A DNA stretch of 64,000 nucleotides from Paraburkholderia sp. BL10I2N1 (GTDB lineage: Bacteria; Pseudomonadota; Gammaproteobacteria; Burkholderiales; Burkholderiaceae), in assembly GCF_004361815.1 (NCBI RefSeq), contig NZ_SNWA01000002.1, forward strand, positions 2,480,001 through 2,544,000. Reading direction: 5' to 3'. Made by a program: the position numbers and the translations under genes. The notes beneath the pieces were generated by a model. The model searched no databases. It had not been told where the DNA came from and saw only the letters and a list, made by a program, of their open reading frames with translations. How positions within the stretch are numbered: position 1 is the stretch's first letter; each line of letters opens with the position of its first letter. Positions 1 to 8,466 of this stretch are shown here, piece after piece.

Positions 1-477
1 GTGCAAGCGGCTGCCGACGCCGCCGATCTGCAGTCGCCGGAAACCTATATCGGCTACGGGCGCGCAGAGAATTTCGCTTCACCCGGCGGCGAAACGCAGG
101 ACCAGCCGCATACGTACACCGCGCCCGCGCAGCCTGCCTTGAATGACTGGGGGCTCGATGGCAGGTGGAAGGTCGGTGCCGAGTACGCGACGCTTGCGGC
201 AGCGTGTGGGCGCATCGTCTACCAGTTTCATGCGCGCGATGTGCATCTGGTGCTCGGACCGGGCAGTGACGGCAAGCCGGTTCGGTTTCGCGTCAGCATC
301 GACGGTGCTCCGCCTGGCGACGCGCACGGCACAGACGTCACCGCCGACGGCAGCGGAACCGTGACCGGGCAGCGGCTTTATCAACTGGTGCGGCAGACCG
401 GTGACGTCAAGGATCACACTTTCTCGATCGAGTTTCTGGACCCGGGCGTCGAAGCCTATGCATTCACGTTCGGCTGA
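1..477 (+). CDS. C-terminal part of DipZ-like cytochrome c biogenesis / thioredoxin-fold protein (5' end outside window)
   Basis: The visible 158 residues match the C-terminal beta-rich module of DipZ-type proteins, in which a CcdA-like membrane domain, a redoxin domain and this module are fused. Recognisable stretches are ETYIGYGRAENFASPGG near residue 14, FHARDVHLVLGP near 76 and the end LDPGVEAYAFTFG. The CcdA and redoxin parts lie upstream of the window, so the GTG at position 1 is not the true start. Such proteins carry reducing equivalents across the inner membrane to periplasmic thiols. A methionine sulfoxide reductase gene follows 50 bp downstream, which fits a periplasmic redox-repair pair. 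Confidence 0.75.
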   Translation: MQAAADAADLQSPETYIGYGRAENFASPGGETQDQPHTYTAPAQPALNDWGLDGRWKVGAEYATLAAACGRIVYQFHARDVHLVLGPGSDGKPVRFRVSIDGAPPGDAHGTDVTADGSGTVTGQRLYQLVRQTGDVKDHTFSIEFLDPGVEAYAFTFG

Positions 478-527
478 CGCCTTGCGGACCGGCGCACATA
501 CACTGACCACTCAAAGGACTGACAATC

Positions 528-1268
528 GTGAACAGGACACCGACCATCACCGCTTCGTGGCGAAGCCGTTCGTCCATGGCCAGACTTGCCGGCCTCGTTA
601 CGCTGGCCGTGGGGGTAATCGCATTACAGCGTTTCGCAAATTCGGCCGAACCGGCAACGAAGATTCCCGCTCCTGCCCAGGACGAAGAAGTCGTCGCGGC
701 GCATAGCGAAGCCGCCGTATTTGCCGGCGGCTGCTTCTGGGGCATGCAGGGTGTGTTCGAGCACGTGCGCGGCGTTAGGCAGGTTGCCTCAGGTTATACG
801 GGCGGCTCGGCCAGCACGGCACACTACGACACCGTTGAAGAAGGCGATACCGGTCATGCGGAATCGGTACAGGTCACTTACGACCCGACGCAGATCACGT
901 ATGGGCGTCTGCTGCAGATCTTTTTCTCGGTCGCACATGATCCGACTGAATTGAACTACCAAGGTCCCGACCGCGGCACGCAATATCGCTCGGCCGTGTT
1001 CCCCGTCAATCAGGAGCAGCGCAGTGTTGCTCAGGCGTATATCGCGCAACTCGGAAAAGCCCATGTATTTTCGGCGCCGATCGTCACTCGCGTGGAGAAC
1101 TTCAATGGGTTCTATCCGGCCGAAGCCTATCACCAGAATTTTCTCGCGCTGCATCCCGGCGACCCGTATATCGTCATCAACGATTTGCCGAAAGTGGACA
1201 ACCTGAAAAAGATGTTTCCCGATCTCTACCTCAACGCTCCTTTACTCCTGAAAACCACCGCCTCGTAA
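528..1268 (+). CDS. msrA: peptide-methionine (S)-S-oxide reductase, membrane-anchored or exported, 1-Cys type
   Basis: MsrA reduces methionine-S-sulfoxide in oxidised proteins. The signature GGCFWGMQGVFEHV (about residue 67) carries the catalytic cysteine. GYTGG, the HAESVQVTYDP block and the EAYHQNF block, all typical of MsrA, follow in order. The first 40 residues contain one hydrophobic segment (LAGLVTLAVGVIAL), so the enzyme is probably periplasmic. The GTG start is preceded by AAAGGA. Only one cysteine is present in 246 residues, so the usual resolving cysteines are missing and an external thiol donor would be needed. The DipZ-like gene just upstream is a plausible donor. Confidence 0.93.
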   Translation: MNRTPTITASWRSRSSMARLAGLVTLAVGVIALQRFANSAEPATKIPAPAQDEEVVAAHSEAAVFAGGCFWGMQGVFEHVRGVRQVASGYTGGSASTAHYDTVEEGDTGHAESVQVTYDPTQITYGRLLQIFFSVAHDPTELNYQGPDRGTQYRSAVFPVNQEQRSVAQAYIAQLGKAHVFSAPIVTRVENFNGFYPAEAYHQNFLALHPGDPYIVINDLPKVDNLKKMFPDLYLNAPLLLKTTAS

Positions 1269-1338
1269 CAGTGTCATTCGCTGCGATCTGGTCCGCGTGA
1301 TCGACGTCTTCAGCGCTGACATAGAGCGACTGGCCAGG

Positions 1339-1530
1339 CTAGCGACGCCCGCTGCGGCCCCACACATAGCGCACCCAGCGTCGCCACCGGCTCTGCGGCG
1401 GAGCGGGAGCGTTGCGCGTTACCTGCGCTTCGCGGTCGCGCTCGACGCTCTTCTGCACCTGCTCGTGGATCTGGCGGAACGTCAAGCCGCCGGGGCCTTT
1501 CAGTTTGTCAGGATCCGGGTTGTCTGTCAT
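1339..1530 (-). CDS. small hypothetical protein, 63 aa
   Basis: This is a short reading frame starting at ATG with MTDNPDPDKLKGPGGLTF and ending in a basic tail (RWRRWVRYVWGRSG). It is hydrophilic, rich in charged residues in the middle (VQKSVERDREAQV), and has a tryptophan-rich C-terminus that could bind membrane or nucleic acid. I chose the internal ATG because the 20 codons upstream look non-coding. No clear ribosome binding site is visible. It converges on msrA with 70 bp between the stop codons. I do not recognise a family. Confidence 0.5.
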   Translation of the reverse strand: MTDNPDPDKLKGPGGLTFRQIHEQVQKSVERDREAQVTRNAPAPPQSRWRRWVRYVWGRSGRR

Positions 1531-1761
1531 GGCAATGGCATACGCCTGATGAGTCGACTTGATCTTGATACAGATGGGCAGTCGCGGCAAGCTCGCTGAA
1601 GCAGTCTACCGGGCACCGCATAGCCAGGCAGGCGGGATTTCCGGAACGGCACGAGCGCACGCCGCGGTACCCATGGATCCGTGCCAAGCTTTTACGCGGG
1701 ACGCCTTCGAATCCACAGGACTGGCAAAATCGGGAGACATTCGATCCGCTCAGGAATCCTC

Positions 1762-3537
1762 ATGCCAGATTTCGCCCCGCGCGCTTCGCGTCTCGGTCCG
1801 CTGTTCGCCTTGTTACCCTTCCTTCGTCGTTATACCGGACGCTGGGCGCTGGCCTTCGTGGCGCTGGTGACGTCGGCGGGCGCGACACTGACGTTGCCGG
1901 TGGCATTCAAATACCTGATCGATCGGGGCTTCGCAGCCGGCAACCGGACGCATATCGATCGTTATTTTCTGGCGTTGTTCGTTGTGTCGCTGGTATTGGC
2001 CGGCGCCACAGCGCTGCGCTTCTACCTGGTGTCGTGGCTGGGTGAGCGGGTCACGGCTGATTTGCGGCGCGCGGTCTACGAGCACATCCTGGGGATGAGT
2101 CCACAGTTCTTTGAGACCACGCAGACCGGAGAGGTGCTGTCGCGGCTCACCGCTGACACCACGCTGATCCAGACGGTAGTGGGCACCAGCCTGTCGATGG
2201 GGTTGCGCAACTTCTTCCTGCTTACCGGCGGCGTCGCGATGCTGGCGGTGACGAGCCCCGTGCTGTCCGGCTACATCATGGCCACGCTGGTCGTCGTGGT
2301 CGCGCCCATCGTCGTCTTCGGGCGGCGTGTGCGTCGGCTCTCGCGCGCCAGCCAGGACAAGGTGGCCAACGCAAGCGCGCTGGCGGGCGAGGTACTCAAC
2401 GCCATGCCAACCGTGCAGTCCTTTGTGCAGGAGCCCCGCGAGGCAACGCGCTTCGCCGGCGCGGTGGAAGTCGCATTCGAGACGGCACTCACGCGAATTC
2501 GGGCGCGCGCCTGGCTGACCGCAGTGGTGATCGTGCTGGTGTTCGCCGCCATCGTGTTCGTGCTGTGGCTCGGGGCGCAGGCGGTGCTGGGCGGCAGCAT
2601 GACGGCGGGCCAATTGTCTCAGTTCATCCTCTACGCGGTGGTCACCGCCGGGGCGGTGGGAGCGGTCGCCGAAGTGTGGGGCGATCTGCAGCGGGCCGCC
2701 GGCGCCACGGAGCGGCTGCTGCAACTGCTGGCGGCGCGCTCGCCGGTCGCGCAGGCCGAGGCCACCGTACCGCTGCCGACGCGCGGGGAGGGCATCCGCT
2801 TCGACAACGTCAGCTTCTCTTATCCCTCGCGCCCAGGCGTCGCCGCGCTCACTGGACTCTCGCTCGATGTCCGTCCAGGCGAGCATGTCGCATTGGTCGG
2901 GCCATCCGGTGGCGGTAAGACCACGCTGTTCCAGCTGCTGCTGCGTTTTTACGATCCGCAGTCCGGCAGCATCCTCATCAACGGCGTCCCGACGCGGCAG
3001 GTGCCGCTCGCCGAGTTGCGCCGGGAAATCGGGGTGGTACTGCAGGAGTCGGTGATCTTTTCAGGCACTGTGCTCGACAATATCCGCTACGGCGCGCCCG
3101 ATGCCACCCTCGCGCAAGTACAGCGCGCTGCAGAAATGGCCGCCGCGACCGGTTTTATCGAAGAGTTGCCGCAACGCTACGACACGTTTCTCGGCGAGCG
3201 CGGGGTGCGGCTCTCTGGCGGGCAACGTCAACGCATTGCGATCGCCCGCGCGATCCTGAAGAATCCGCCCATTCTGCTGCTCGACGAGGCCACCAGCGCC
3301 CTCGATGCCGCCAGCGAACGGCTCGTACAACAGGCGCTGGACAATGCCGCACAGAACCGCACCACGCTGGTCATTGCGCACCGCCTGGCTACCGTACAAC
3401 AGGCCGACCGCATTGTCGTGCTGGACAAAGGTCGCATCGTCGCGCAGGGCCGTCACGCCGATCTTCTGCAGACCTCGCCGCTCTACGCGCAGCTTGCCGC
3501 CCTCCAGTTCGGCGAGCCGCTGGGGCAGACGATGTAG
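1762..3537 (+). CDS. ABC exporter, fused permease and ATPase (MsbA / lipid-exporter-like)
   Basis: This is a half-transporter of 591 residues that would work as a homodimer in the inner membrane. The N-terminal six-helix exporter domain covers about residues 1-320. The ATPase domain has Walker [10 protein letters not shown] at about 380, the signature LSGGQ at about 484 and Walker [13 protein letters not shown] at about 504, followed by the switch histidine in IAHRLATV. The ATG at 1762 was preferred over an upstream GTG because the homologous region begins there and AGGA precedes it. Lipid, peptide or drug export is possible; the substrate cannot be read from sequence. Confidence 0.88.
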   Translation: MPDFAPRASRLGPLFALLPFLRRYTGRWALAFVALVTSAGATLTLPVAFKYLIDRGFAAGNRTHIDRYFLALFVVSLVLAGATALRFYLVSWLGERVTADLRRAVYEHILGMSPQFFETTQTGEVLSRLTADTTLIQTVVGTSLSMGLRNFFLLTGGVAMLAVTSPVLSGYIMATLVVVVAPIVVFGRRVRRLSRASQDKVANASALAGEVLNAMPTVQSFVQEPREATRFAGAVEVAFETALTRIRARAWLTAVVIVLVFAAIVFVLWLGAQAVLGGSMTAGQLSQFILYAVVTAGAVGAVAEVWGDLQRAAGATERLLQLLAARSPVAQAEATVPLPTRGEGIRFDNVSFSYPSRPGVAALTGLSLDVRPGEHVALVGPSGGGKTTLFQLLLRFYDPQSGSILINGVPTRQVPLAELRREIGVVLQESVIFSGTVLDNIRYGAPDATLAQVQRAAEMAAATGFIEELPQRYDTFLGERGVRLSGGQRQRIAIARAILKNPPILLLDEATSALDAASERLVQQALDNAAQNRTTLVIAHRLATVQQADRIVVLDKGRIVAQGRHADLLQTSPLYAQLAALQFGEPLGQTM

Positions 3538-3598
3538 CACCGCGATCAGCGCGATCACTCCAACTCTGCGCGGCCGCGATCCACAACCGTCCGCAAAG

Positions 3599-3676
3599 AT
3601 CGACCCGCCGGGGTGGCTTTTGATATTGGAAGATCCGGATGGCCGACGGATCCGTTTCTATACGCTCGAATCACAC
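3599..3676 (+). pseudogene. remnant of a VOC (glyoxalase/bleomycin-resistance-like) protein C-terminus
   Basis: About 26 codons read IDPPGWLLILEDPDGRRI and continue RFYTLESH, which matches the last beta-strand of vicinal-oxygen-chelate proteins, where a metal-ligand glutamate typically lies in FYTLE. No start codon or upstream homologous sequence lies in this frame, because the ABC exporter ends only 60 bp earlier. It therefore looks like the tail of a deleted gene. The rest of the space up to 3942 shows no further coding signal. Confidence 0.5.
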
Positions 3677-3942
3677 CCATTCACCCAGGACGTTTCCAGC
3701 CACAAATATGGGCTTGGCGCCTGGATGTTCTATCGCGTGGCTTCTTGTCCGTGTCTATCCATTGGTTCTGCGCCCCCCATGTGTGTATGTTTCGGAGAAC
3801 CTCGAAATCTATGGTGAGTGTTGTCGAATTCTCAAGGCGTCGTTCGTCGTGTGTATAGGGGCGTGCTGTGACAATGCGGCGCCGATCGAAACGGCGCCGC
3901 ATTGCACCCTCTATTCCTTGTTTACTAGAAAGGAGATCGTTC

Positions 3943-4296
3943 ATGACTTACGTAGATGGATTTGTCGCCGCCGTGCCCACGGCCAATCGTGAAGCGTACA
4001 GGACGCACGCCGGATTGGCAGCGGCCGTCTTCAAGGAGCACGGCGCGCTGAGTGTGGTCGAGTGCTGGGGAGATGACGTCCCGGAAGGTAAGTTGACGTC
4101 CTTCCCGATGGCGGTCAAACGTCAGGATGACGAGGCGGTGGTGTTTTCCTGGGTTGTCTGGCCCTCGCGTCAGGCGCGAGACGAGGGAATGAAAGCAGTA
4201 ATGGCCGACCCGCGGATACAGCCTGATAAGAATCCCATGCCTTTCGACGGCAAGCGGCTGATCTACGGCGGCTTTGAAGTGATCGTGGAAGTGTGA
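3943..4296 (+). CDS. DUF1428 family protein
   Basis: This small cytoplasmic protein of 117 residues belongs to the DUF1428 (YbaA-like) family, a ferredoxin-like alpha/beta barrel fold of unknown function. Family features are the N-terminal MTYVDGFVAAVP, the central VECWGDDVPEGK with the FPMAVK motif, and the C-terminal DGKRLIYGGFEVI. AGGAG lies 8 bp before the ATG and decides the start. It appears monocistronic. No catalytic role is established. Confidence 0.88.
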   Translation: MTYVDGFVAAVPTANREAYRTHAGLAAAVFKEHGALSVVECWGDDVPEGKLTSFPMAVKRQDDEAVVFSWVVWPSRQARDEGMKAVMADPRIQPDKNPMPFDGKRLIYGGFEVIVEV

Positions 4297-4739
4297 GGGC
4301 AAAGAAGGTGGCGCCAGTCGTAGACGCTCTGGAGCCGTTTCCATGCGTTGCTTTTGACAGTTCGTAATCGGAAAAGGCGACCTGCGAAAATGAATTGAAC
4401 GAACGACGCTAGTCAAAGGTTTGGCGACAATCAACCTCCGTGTGACTGGAGGCGTGAACGTCAGCCGCTCCTGCTCCGCCTGGGTGGCGCGAAGGACACG
4501 GATGGCATGATCGCGTGCTCGTCGCGGCTGGCCAGAGCGTTGTCATCACCGGGCTCCCTGGGCTGCCTGTTCAACGCTTCGAAGCGTCGACGCAACAGGC
4601 GTCCAGGGATGGGGTGACGCTTCCGAGAACAGCGCCAGCGATGAGGATGCTCTCATGGTTCTTCAGTCGAAGTGATCGCACCCTCGCTGTCGCGCGGCCC
4701 TTTTCGGCGTGATTGACAGGCGACGCCGACGGAATCGCC
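4297..4739. other. intergenic region without recognised gene
   Basis: These 443 bases lie between two convergent genes. Short frames exist, for example at 4515-4712, but they show neither family resemblance nor a ribosome binding site. I see no clear terminator hairpin with a T-run. Confidence 0.5.
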
Positions 4740-5795
4740 CTATCCGTGCAGATGCGGTCCCAGTAACGACAGGTCAGGGCCTCCAAGACGGTCGTGTGCG
4801 GTCTGTACCTGGTGCCAGTAAGGGTAGAGCAGAGGCGGCGCGCTCACCTTGTCGAGTCGTGCGCGTTGCCCGGTGGTCAATGTGAGATTCGCGGCGCCCA
4901 GGTTGTCGCGCAACTGGGTCTCGTTGCGTCCGCCGATGATGACCGAGGCGACGGCCGGGCGCCCAAGCGTCCACGCAAGCGCAACCTGGGCGGCCGAGAC
5001 CTGATGCTCGTCGGCAATCTCGACGAGTACATCGACGATCGACCACAACCGCTCCTCATTGCGGATCGGTGGCTCGGTCCAGCCAGCTAGCTGGCGCGTG
5101 CCCCCAGGCGTCGAGTTACGACGGTGCTTTCCGGATAACAGGCCACCTGCGAGCGGACTCCATACGAGAATGCCGAGCCCCTGATCGAGTGCGATGGGCG
5201 CGAGCTCGTATTCCGCTTCGCGTGCTTCGAGCGTGTAATGGATCTGCTGGCTCGCGAAACGCGGCAGGCGGTCGCGTTCGCTCACATGCAACGCCTTCAT
5301 GAGGTGCCAGCCCGAGTAGTTCGAGCAGCCGACATATCGGACCTTGCCCTGCCGGACCAGCAGATCGAGCGCTTCGAGCGTTTCTTCAAGCGGCGTTATC
5401 CCGTCCCATTGATGAACCTGGTAGAGGTCGATCACATCGGTCTTGAGGCGTCGGAGGCTCGCTTCGCACGCTTCGATCAGATGATGCCGCGACAGGCCCC
5501 GATCGTTCGGACCGTCGCCCATGGGGAAGCGCGCCTTGGTGGCGATCAGCACGCCACCCTTGCGTTTGCCACCGAGCGCCGCGCCGACGATCTCCTCCGA
5601 CGCGCCATTCGAATAGACATCCGCTGTATCGATCAGGTTGACGCCGGCGTCGATACACATGTCGATCTGCCGGCGCGCCTCTTCGAGGCCGACCTCGCCG
5701 ACCTGCGCGAATTTGCCTTTGCCGCCCATCGTCATGGTGCCAAGGGTGATAGTCGATACCTTGAGACCCGAACGGCCGAGTTGACGATATTCCAT
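4740..5795 (-). CDS. aldo/keto reductase
   Basis: This is an NADPH-dependent TIM-barrel oxidoreductase of 351 residues. The catalytic tetrad is visible: Asp and Tyr in DTADVY (about 55-60), Lys in IATKARF (about 85) and His in YQVHQWDG (about 127). The cofactor-binding tail VIIGGRNETQLRDNLGA lies near 290. It resembles the AKR subgroup often annotated as YajO/Tas-like. It is transcribed divergently from a LysR gene 215 bp away, so that regulator is the likely controller. The substrate is unknown. Confidence 0.92.
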   Translation of the reverse strand: MEYRQLGRSGLKVSTITLGTMTMGGKGKFAQVGEVGLEEARRQIDMCIDAGVNLIDTADVYSNGASEEIVGAALGGKRKGGVLIATKARFPMGDGPNDRGLSRHHLIEACEASLRRLKTDVIDLYQVHQWDGITPLEETLEALDLLVRQGKVRYVGCSNYSGWHLMKALHVSERDRLPRFASQQIHYTLEAREAEYELAPIALDQGLGILVWSPLAGGLLSGKHRRNSTPGGTRQLAGWTEPPIRNEERLWSIVDVLVEIADEHQVSAAQVALAWTLGRPAVASVIIGGRNETQLRDNLGAANLTLTTGQRARLDKVSAPPLLYPYWHQVQTAHDRLGGPDLSLLGPHLHG

Positions 5796-5964
5796 GATGA
5801 AGCCCTCTCCTGTAACTGTTGCTCAGAATCCGGGACCGGCGCAGGGCCGTTTCGATCATCTTCGCGGACAAAGCGTGCCAGATGTCGTTGCGAGAGCGCG
5901 GTCAGGCACTCAACGATAGAGGAGATTGACTTATCATTCAAACAGAAATATATGATTAAATTGT

Positions 5965-5977
5965 GCACTTATAGTGC
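5965..5977. promoter_or_regulatory. palindrome in the AKR / LysR divergent promoter
   Basis: GCACT-TAT-AGTGC is a perfect 5-bp inverted repeat bounded by TTAA on both sides. It sits 34 bp upstream of the lysR GTG in the AT-rich divergent region. The position and form fit a LysR-type autoregulatory site. Binding itself is inferred. Confidence 0.45.
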
Positions 5978-6010
5978 TTAATCGTAGAACCAGAGTACGA
6001 GGGAGGCGGC

Positions 6011-6925
6011 GTGGATCTGAAGCAGCTGGAACATTTTGTGGCGGTCGCGGAAGAACGGCATTTCACGCGCGCGTCGCGGCGTCTCAACCTGGTTCAGTCC
6101 GGGTTGTCGGCGTCGATCCGGTCATTGGAAGAGGACCTCGGCGGACCATTGTTTGTCCGCAGCACGAGGAGTGTCGGCCTGACGCCCGCAGGTGAAGTGC
6201 TCTTCGAGGAGGCGCGGCGCGTGCTCGCCGCAGCGCGGGAGGCGCGGCACGCCGTGACGCAGGTGCATGGGCTCGCTCGCGGTCGGCTCAGCATTGGTGC
6301 GATTCATAGCCTTGCGCCGTTCGTCGATCTGCCTGCTTCGCTGGGACAGTTTCGGGCCGCGTTCAGCGGGATCGACATCGAACTGACACTCGACGGCTCG
6401 CGCGCGTTGATTGATCAGGTGCGCGAAGGCCGCCTCGATCTCGCATTCACGCAGCCGCCGGACCCTTTGCCTGACGAACTGGGGATGCACATGTTCGCGT
6501 GTGAGGGGATGGTCGTGGTCTGCGCGGAGGATCACCGGCTCGCGGGCGCGAGTGACCTCAAGCTGTCCGATCTCAGCGAAGAAACGTTCGCCGACCTCCG
6601 TTCTGACTGGAGCGTGCGGCGCCTCGTCGATCGAAGTTTCGCGGCTGCAGGGTTGCAGCGTCGAACCGGCTTCGAGGTCAACGATCTGCCGATGTTGCTC
6701 GAACTGGCTGCGCAGGGCCTCGCGATCACAATGGTGCCTGAATCAGTGGCCGCCGCACGGGTGCGCGATACGCGCGGCGCGTCGATCGCGACTGCAACGT
6801 TGCGCGAAAGCGAGGAGCCCTGCTGGGAGCTTGCGGCGGTATTCAGGGGCGGCGCGCGGAACGAGCTGACACCACTCGCCCGGGCCTTCCTGGACTTGCT
6901 CCAGTTGCCCGACGTCGCATCCTGA
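6011..6925 (+). CDS. LysR family transcriptional regulator
   Basis: This 304-residue protein has the N-terminal winged HTH (MDLKQLEHFVAVAEERHFTR, then LNLVQSGLSASIRSLEEDLG and LFVRSTRSVGLTPAG) and a periplasmic-binding-like effector domain from about residue 90. The start is GTG with GAGGGAGGCGG just upstream. It is divergent from the aldo/keto reductase, the classical arrangement for LysR control of a neighbouring oxidoreductase. The effector is unknown. Confidence 0.92.
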   Translation: MDLKQLEHFVAVAEERHFTRASRRLNLVQSGLSASIRSLEEDLGGPLFVRSTRSVGLTPAGEVLFEEARRVLAAAREARHAVTQVHGLARGRLSIGAIHSLAPFVDLPASLGQFRAAFSGIDIELTLDGSRALIDQVREGRLDLAFTQPPDPLPDELGMHMFACEGMVVVCAEDHRLAGASDLKLSDLSEETFADLRSDWSVRRLVDRSFAAAGLQRRTGFEVNDLPMLLELAAQGLAITMVPESVAAARVRDTRGASIATATLRESEEPCWELAAVFRGGARNELTPLARAFLDLLQLPDVAS

Positions 6926-7102
6926 TGCTCGAGTTGCCGGGCATTCGCATGGTCGCCGCCGTTCTCCGGTCGCGACGGGTTGATTCCGATCTCTTGGCTC
7001 CCGAGCGTTTCCACGAAGCCAGGACCGTTAGCGTGTCGGCCCTTTTTTCGCCGCACGCCGAGATCACTCCGTCGGCATATCATTGTCAATACGGGGGGCA
7101 AC

Positions 7103-7669
7103 ATGAAACATGGACTGGTAGTTGGGCTGCTGTGCGGCGCGCTGCTTGCCGGTTGCATGTCGGCGGGGGTCGAAGTGAGGCCTGAACAAATGTCGAACTT
7201 CAAGCCCGGCGTGACGACGCTGCAAGACGTGACAGCCACACTCGGTCCAGCGTCGGTTCAGACAGCGCTGGACGACGGCTCGACGCTGTTGGTCTACACG
7301 TTTGTGACGTCGAGGCCGCACCCTGAGAGCTTTCTTCCTTTCATCGGGGCGCTGGTTGGCGGTGCCGACACGCGGTCGTCGGCGGCGGTGTTCCTGTTCA
7401 ATTCACTCGGCATCCTCAAGACTGCAAACACCGCGACCTCGAACGTCGGCACGGGCCTGAGCGCCGACCTGCACAGCAAACCGACGCCAGACGTTAAGCC
7501 GCCCGTCGTGGTCAAGAGCATTCAGCCGCCCGCCGTGCAGAGCATTGAGCCGCTTCCGGAAGAAGACGTTCAACCGGCCCCGGAAAACAGCGTCGAGCCG
7601 CCACAAGAACAAAGCGTCCAGCCGGTTTCGAACACGCTGCGACGGACCTCAGTCATTCCCTACCAGTGA
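7103..7669 (+). CDS. outer-membrane-type lipoprotein with SmpA-like fold and octapeptide tail
   Basis: The signal peptide ends in the lipobox LLAGC (Cys about 17). The following FKPGVTTLQDVTATLGPAS resembles the conserved start of SmpA/OmlA and BamE-like lipoproteins. The ATG at 7103 is chosen because GGGGGG lies 5 bp upstream and the signal peptide begins there. The C-terminal third is proline- and glutamate-rich and made of 8-residue repeats (listed separately). Residues 60-110 hold a hydrophobic block (FLPFIGALVGG). It could be an envelope structural lipoprotein; the partner is unknown. Confidence 0.7.
   Translation: MKHGLVVGLLCGALLAGCMSAGVEVRPEQMSNFKPGVTTLQDVTATLGPASVQTALDDGSTLLVYTFVTSRPHPESFLPFIGALVGGADTRSSAAVFLFNSLGILKTANTATSNVGTGLSADLHSKPTPDVKPPVVVKSIQPPAVQSIEPLPEEDVQPAPENSVEPPQEQSVQPVSNTLRRTSVIPYQ
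7514..7633 (+). repeat. five octapeptide-coding repeats in the lipoprotein tail
   Basis: Five consecutive 24-bp units encode KSIQPPAV, QSIEPLPE, EDVQPAPE, NSVEPPQE and QSVQPVSN. The consensus is xS[IV][QE]PxxE. The units differ at nucleotide level, so this is an old, selected protein repeat and not a fresh slippage tract. It would form an extended periplasm-spanning stalk. Confidence 0.75.
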
Positions 7670-7978
7670 GTATCCGCTGCACGCCGATGCGACAGGAAGA
7701 CCGTGTAGCCAAGGTTGCGCTCGAAGACCAGCCTGCCGGCCCTTGTAACTTGAAAGCCGCCCTTGAGATCGTGCCGGGCCCAAGCGGGTCGTCTGCCGCC
7801 GATCACCATCAGGCGCAGGTCGGCCAATTGCCGACATTCGCAGATCGCTGAAATCACCAAAATGAAGGCTGCGTAGGAGTCGGCCCAGCAAAACGCCTGA
7901 AATGCGCATGAATGCTGGGACTGGGGTAATCCACGCGGTCGGAGTGTCGGCGCCAACAGTGACCGCAAAAACAGTGCC
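7670..7978. other. intergenic region between convergent genes
   Basis: About 309 bases separate the lipoprotein gene from the opposing STAS-like gene. No convincing reading frame, RNA gene or terminator with a T-run was recognised. Confidence 0.4.
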
Positions 7979-8344
7979 TTAGTCGGCTGCGATCCAGTTC
8001 TTCGCCTCGGCGAGTTCGCTGTTCGCGAAGACCCGGACCGGGCAAAACAAGACAAAGCCAAGCATCCGCGTGGCGGTCGCAATCCACTCGACGTCGGTGA
8101 CCAGGGCAACACGTTCCCACGCGCCGATATGGGTTACGCCTAACTTCATGTCGTCCCACATCGCACCGGAGGTGAATCCGCTGTAGTTGGGCCCCACTTG
8201 ATACAGCAGGCGCACTTTCGATCGCTTCTTCAGCACAGCCTCTATCGCCGGGACGAGGACGGTCTCATAGTCGCTTCCTGTCACCTGGCCCGAGGCGGTG
8301 ATGCCGACGACGTTTTCGGGAAGATTGGGGATCAGTTCGATCAT
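7979..8344 (-). CDS. STAS/SpoIIAA-like domain protein
   Basis: This 121-residue cytoplasmic protein matches the SpoIIAA-like/STAS_SEC14 family, a small alpha/beta domain found in many proteobacteria. Recognisable parts are ENVVGITASGQVTGSDYETVL near the start, the lipid-pocket-like KVRLLYQVG segment, and GAWERVALVTDVEW followed by FPVRVF-type strands (here FCPVRVF). The ATG at 8344 begins the homologous region. Function in this subfamily is unknown; lipid or anti-sigma-factor binding is only a fold-based possibility. Confidence 0.75.
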   Translation of the reverse strand: MIELIPNLPENVVGITASGQVTGSDYETVLVPAIEAVLKKRSKVRLLYQVGPNYSGFTSGAMWDDMKLGVTHIGAWERVALVTDVEWIATATRMLGFVLFCPVRVFANSELAEAKNWIAAD

Positions 8345-8466
8345 GATGGTGCTCCGGGTGATGTGACGACGGGCATTACATTGTGCGCCGGGCAGGGCAA
8401 GTGAAACGATTGTGTTCTCAAAGTGGCGAAGCTGCGAGCGGCGAAGGACACCCTGCGTCAATGTCC

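Noticed and set aside
1813-2886. Long minus-strand open frame opposite the ABC exporter
   Set aside because: It lies wholly antisense to a clear ABC transporter gene, and its product is His/Arg/Gln-rich without family resemblance. This is a typical high-GC shadow.
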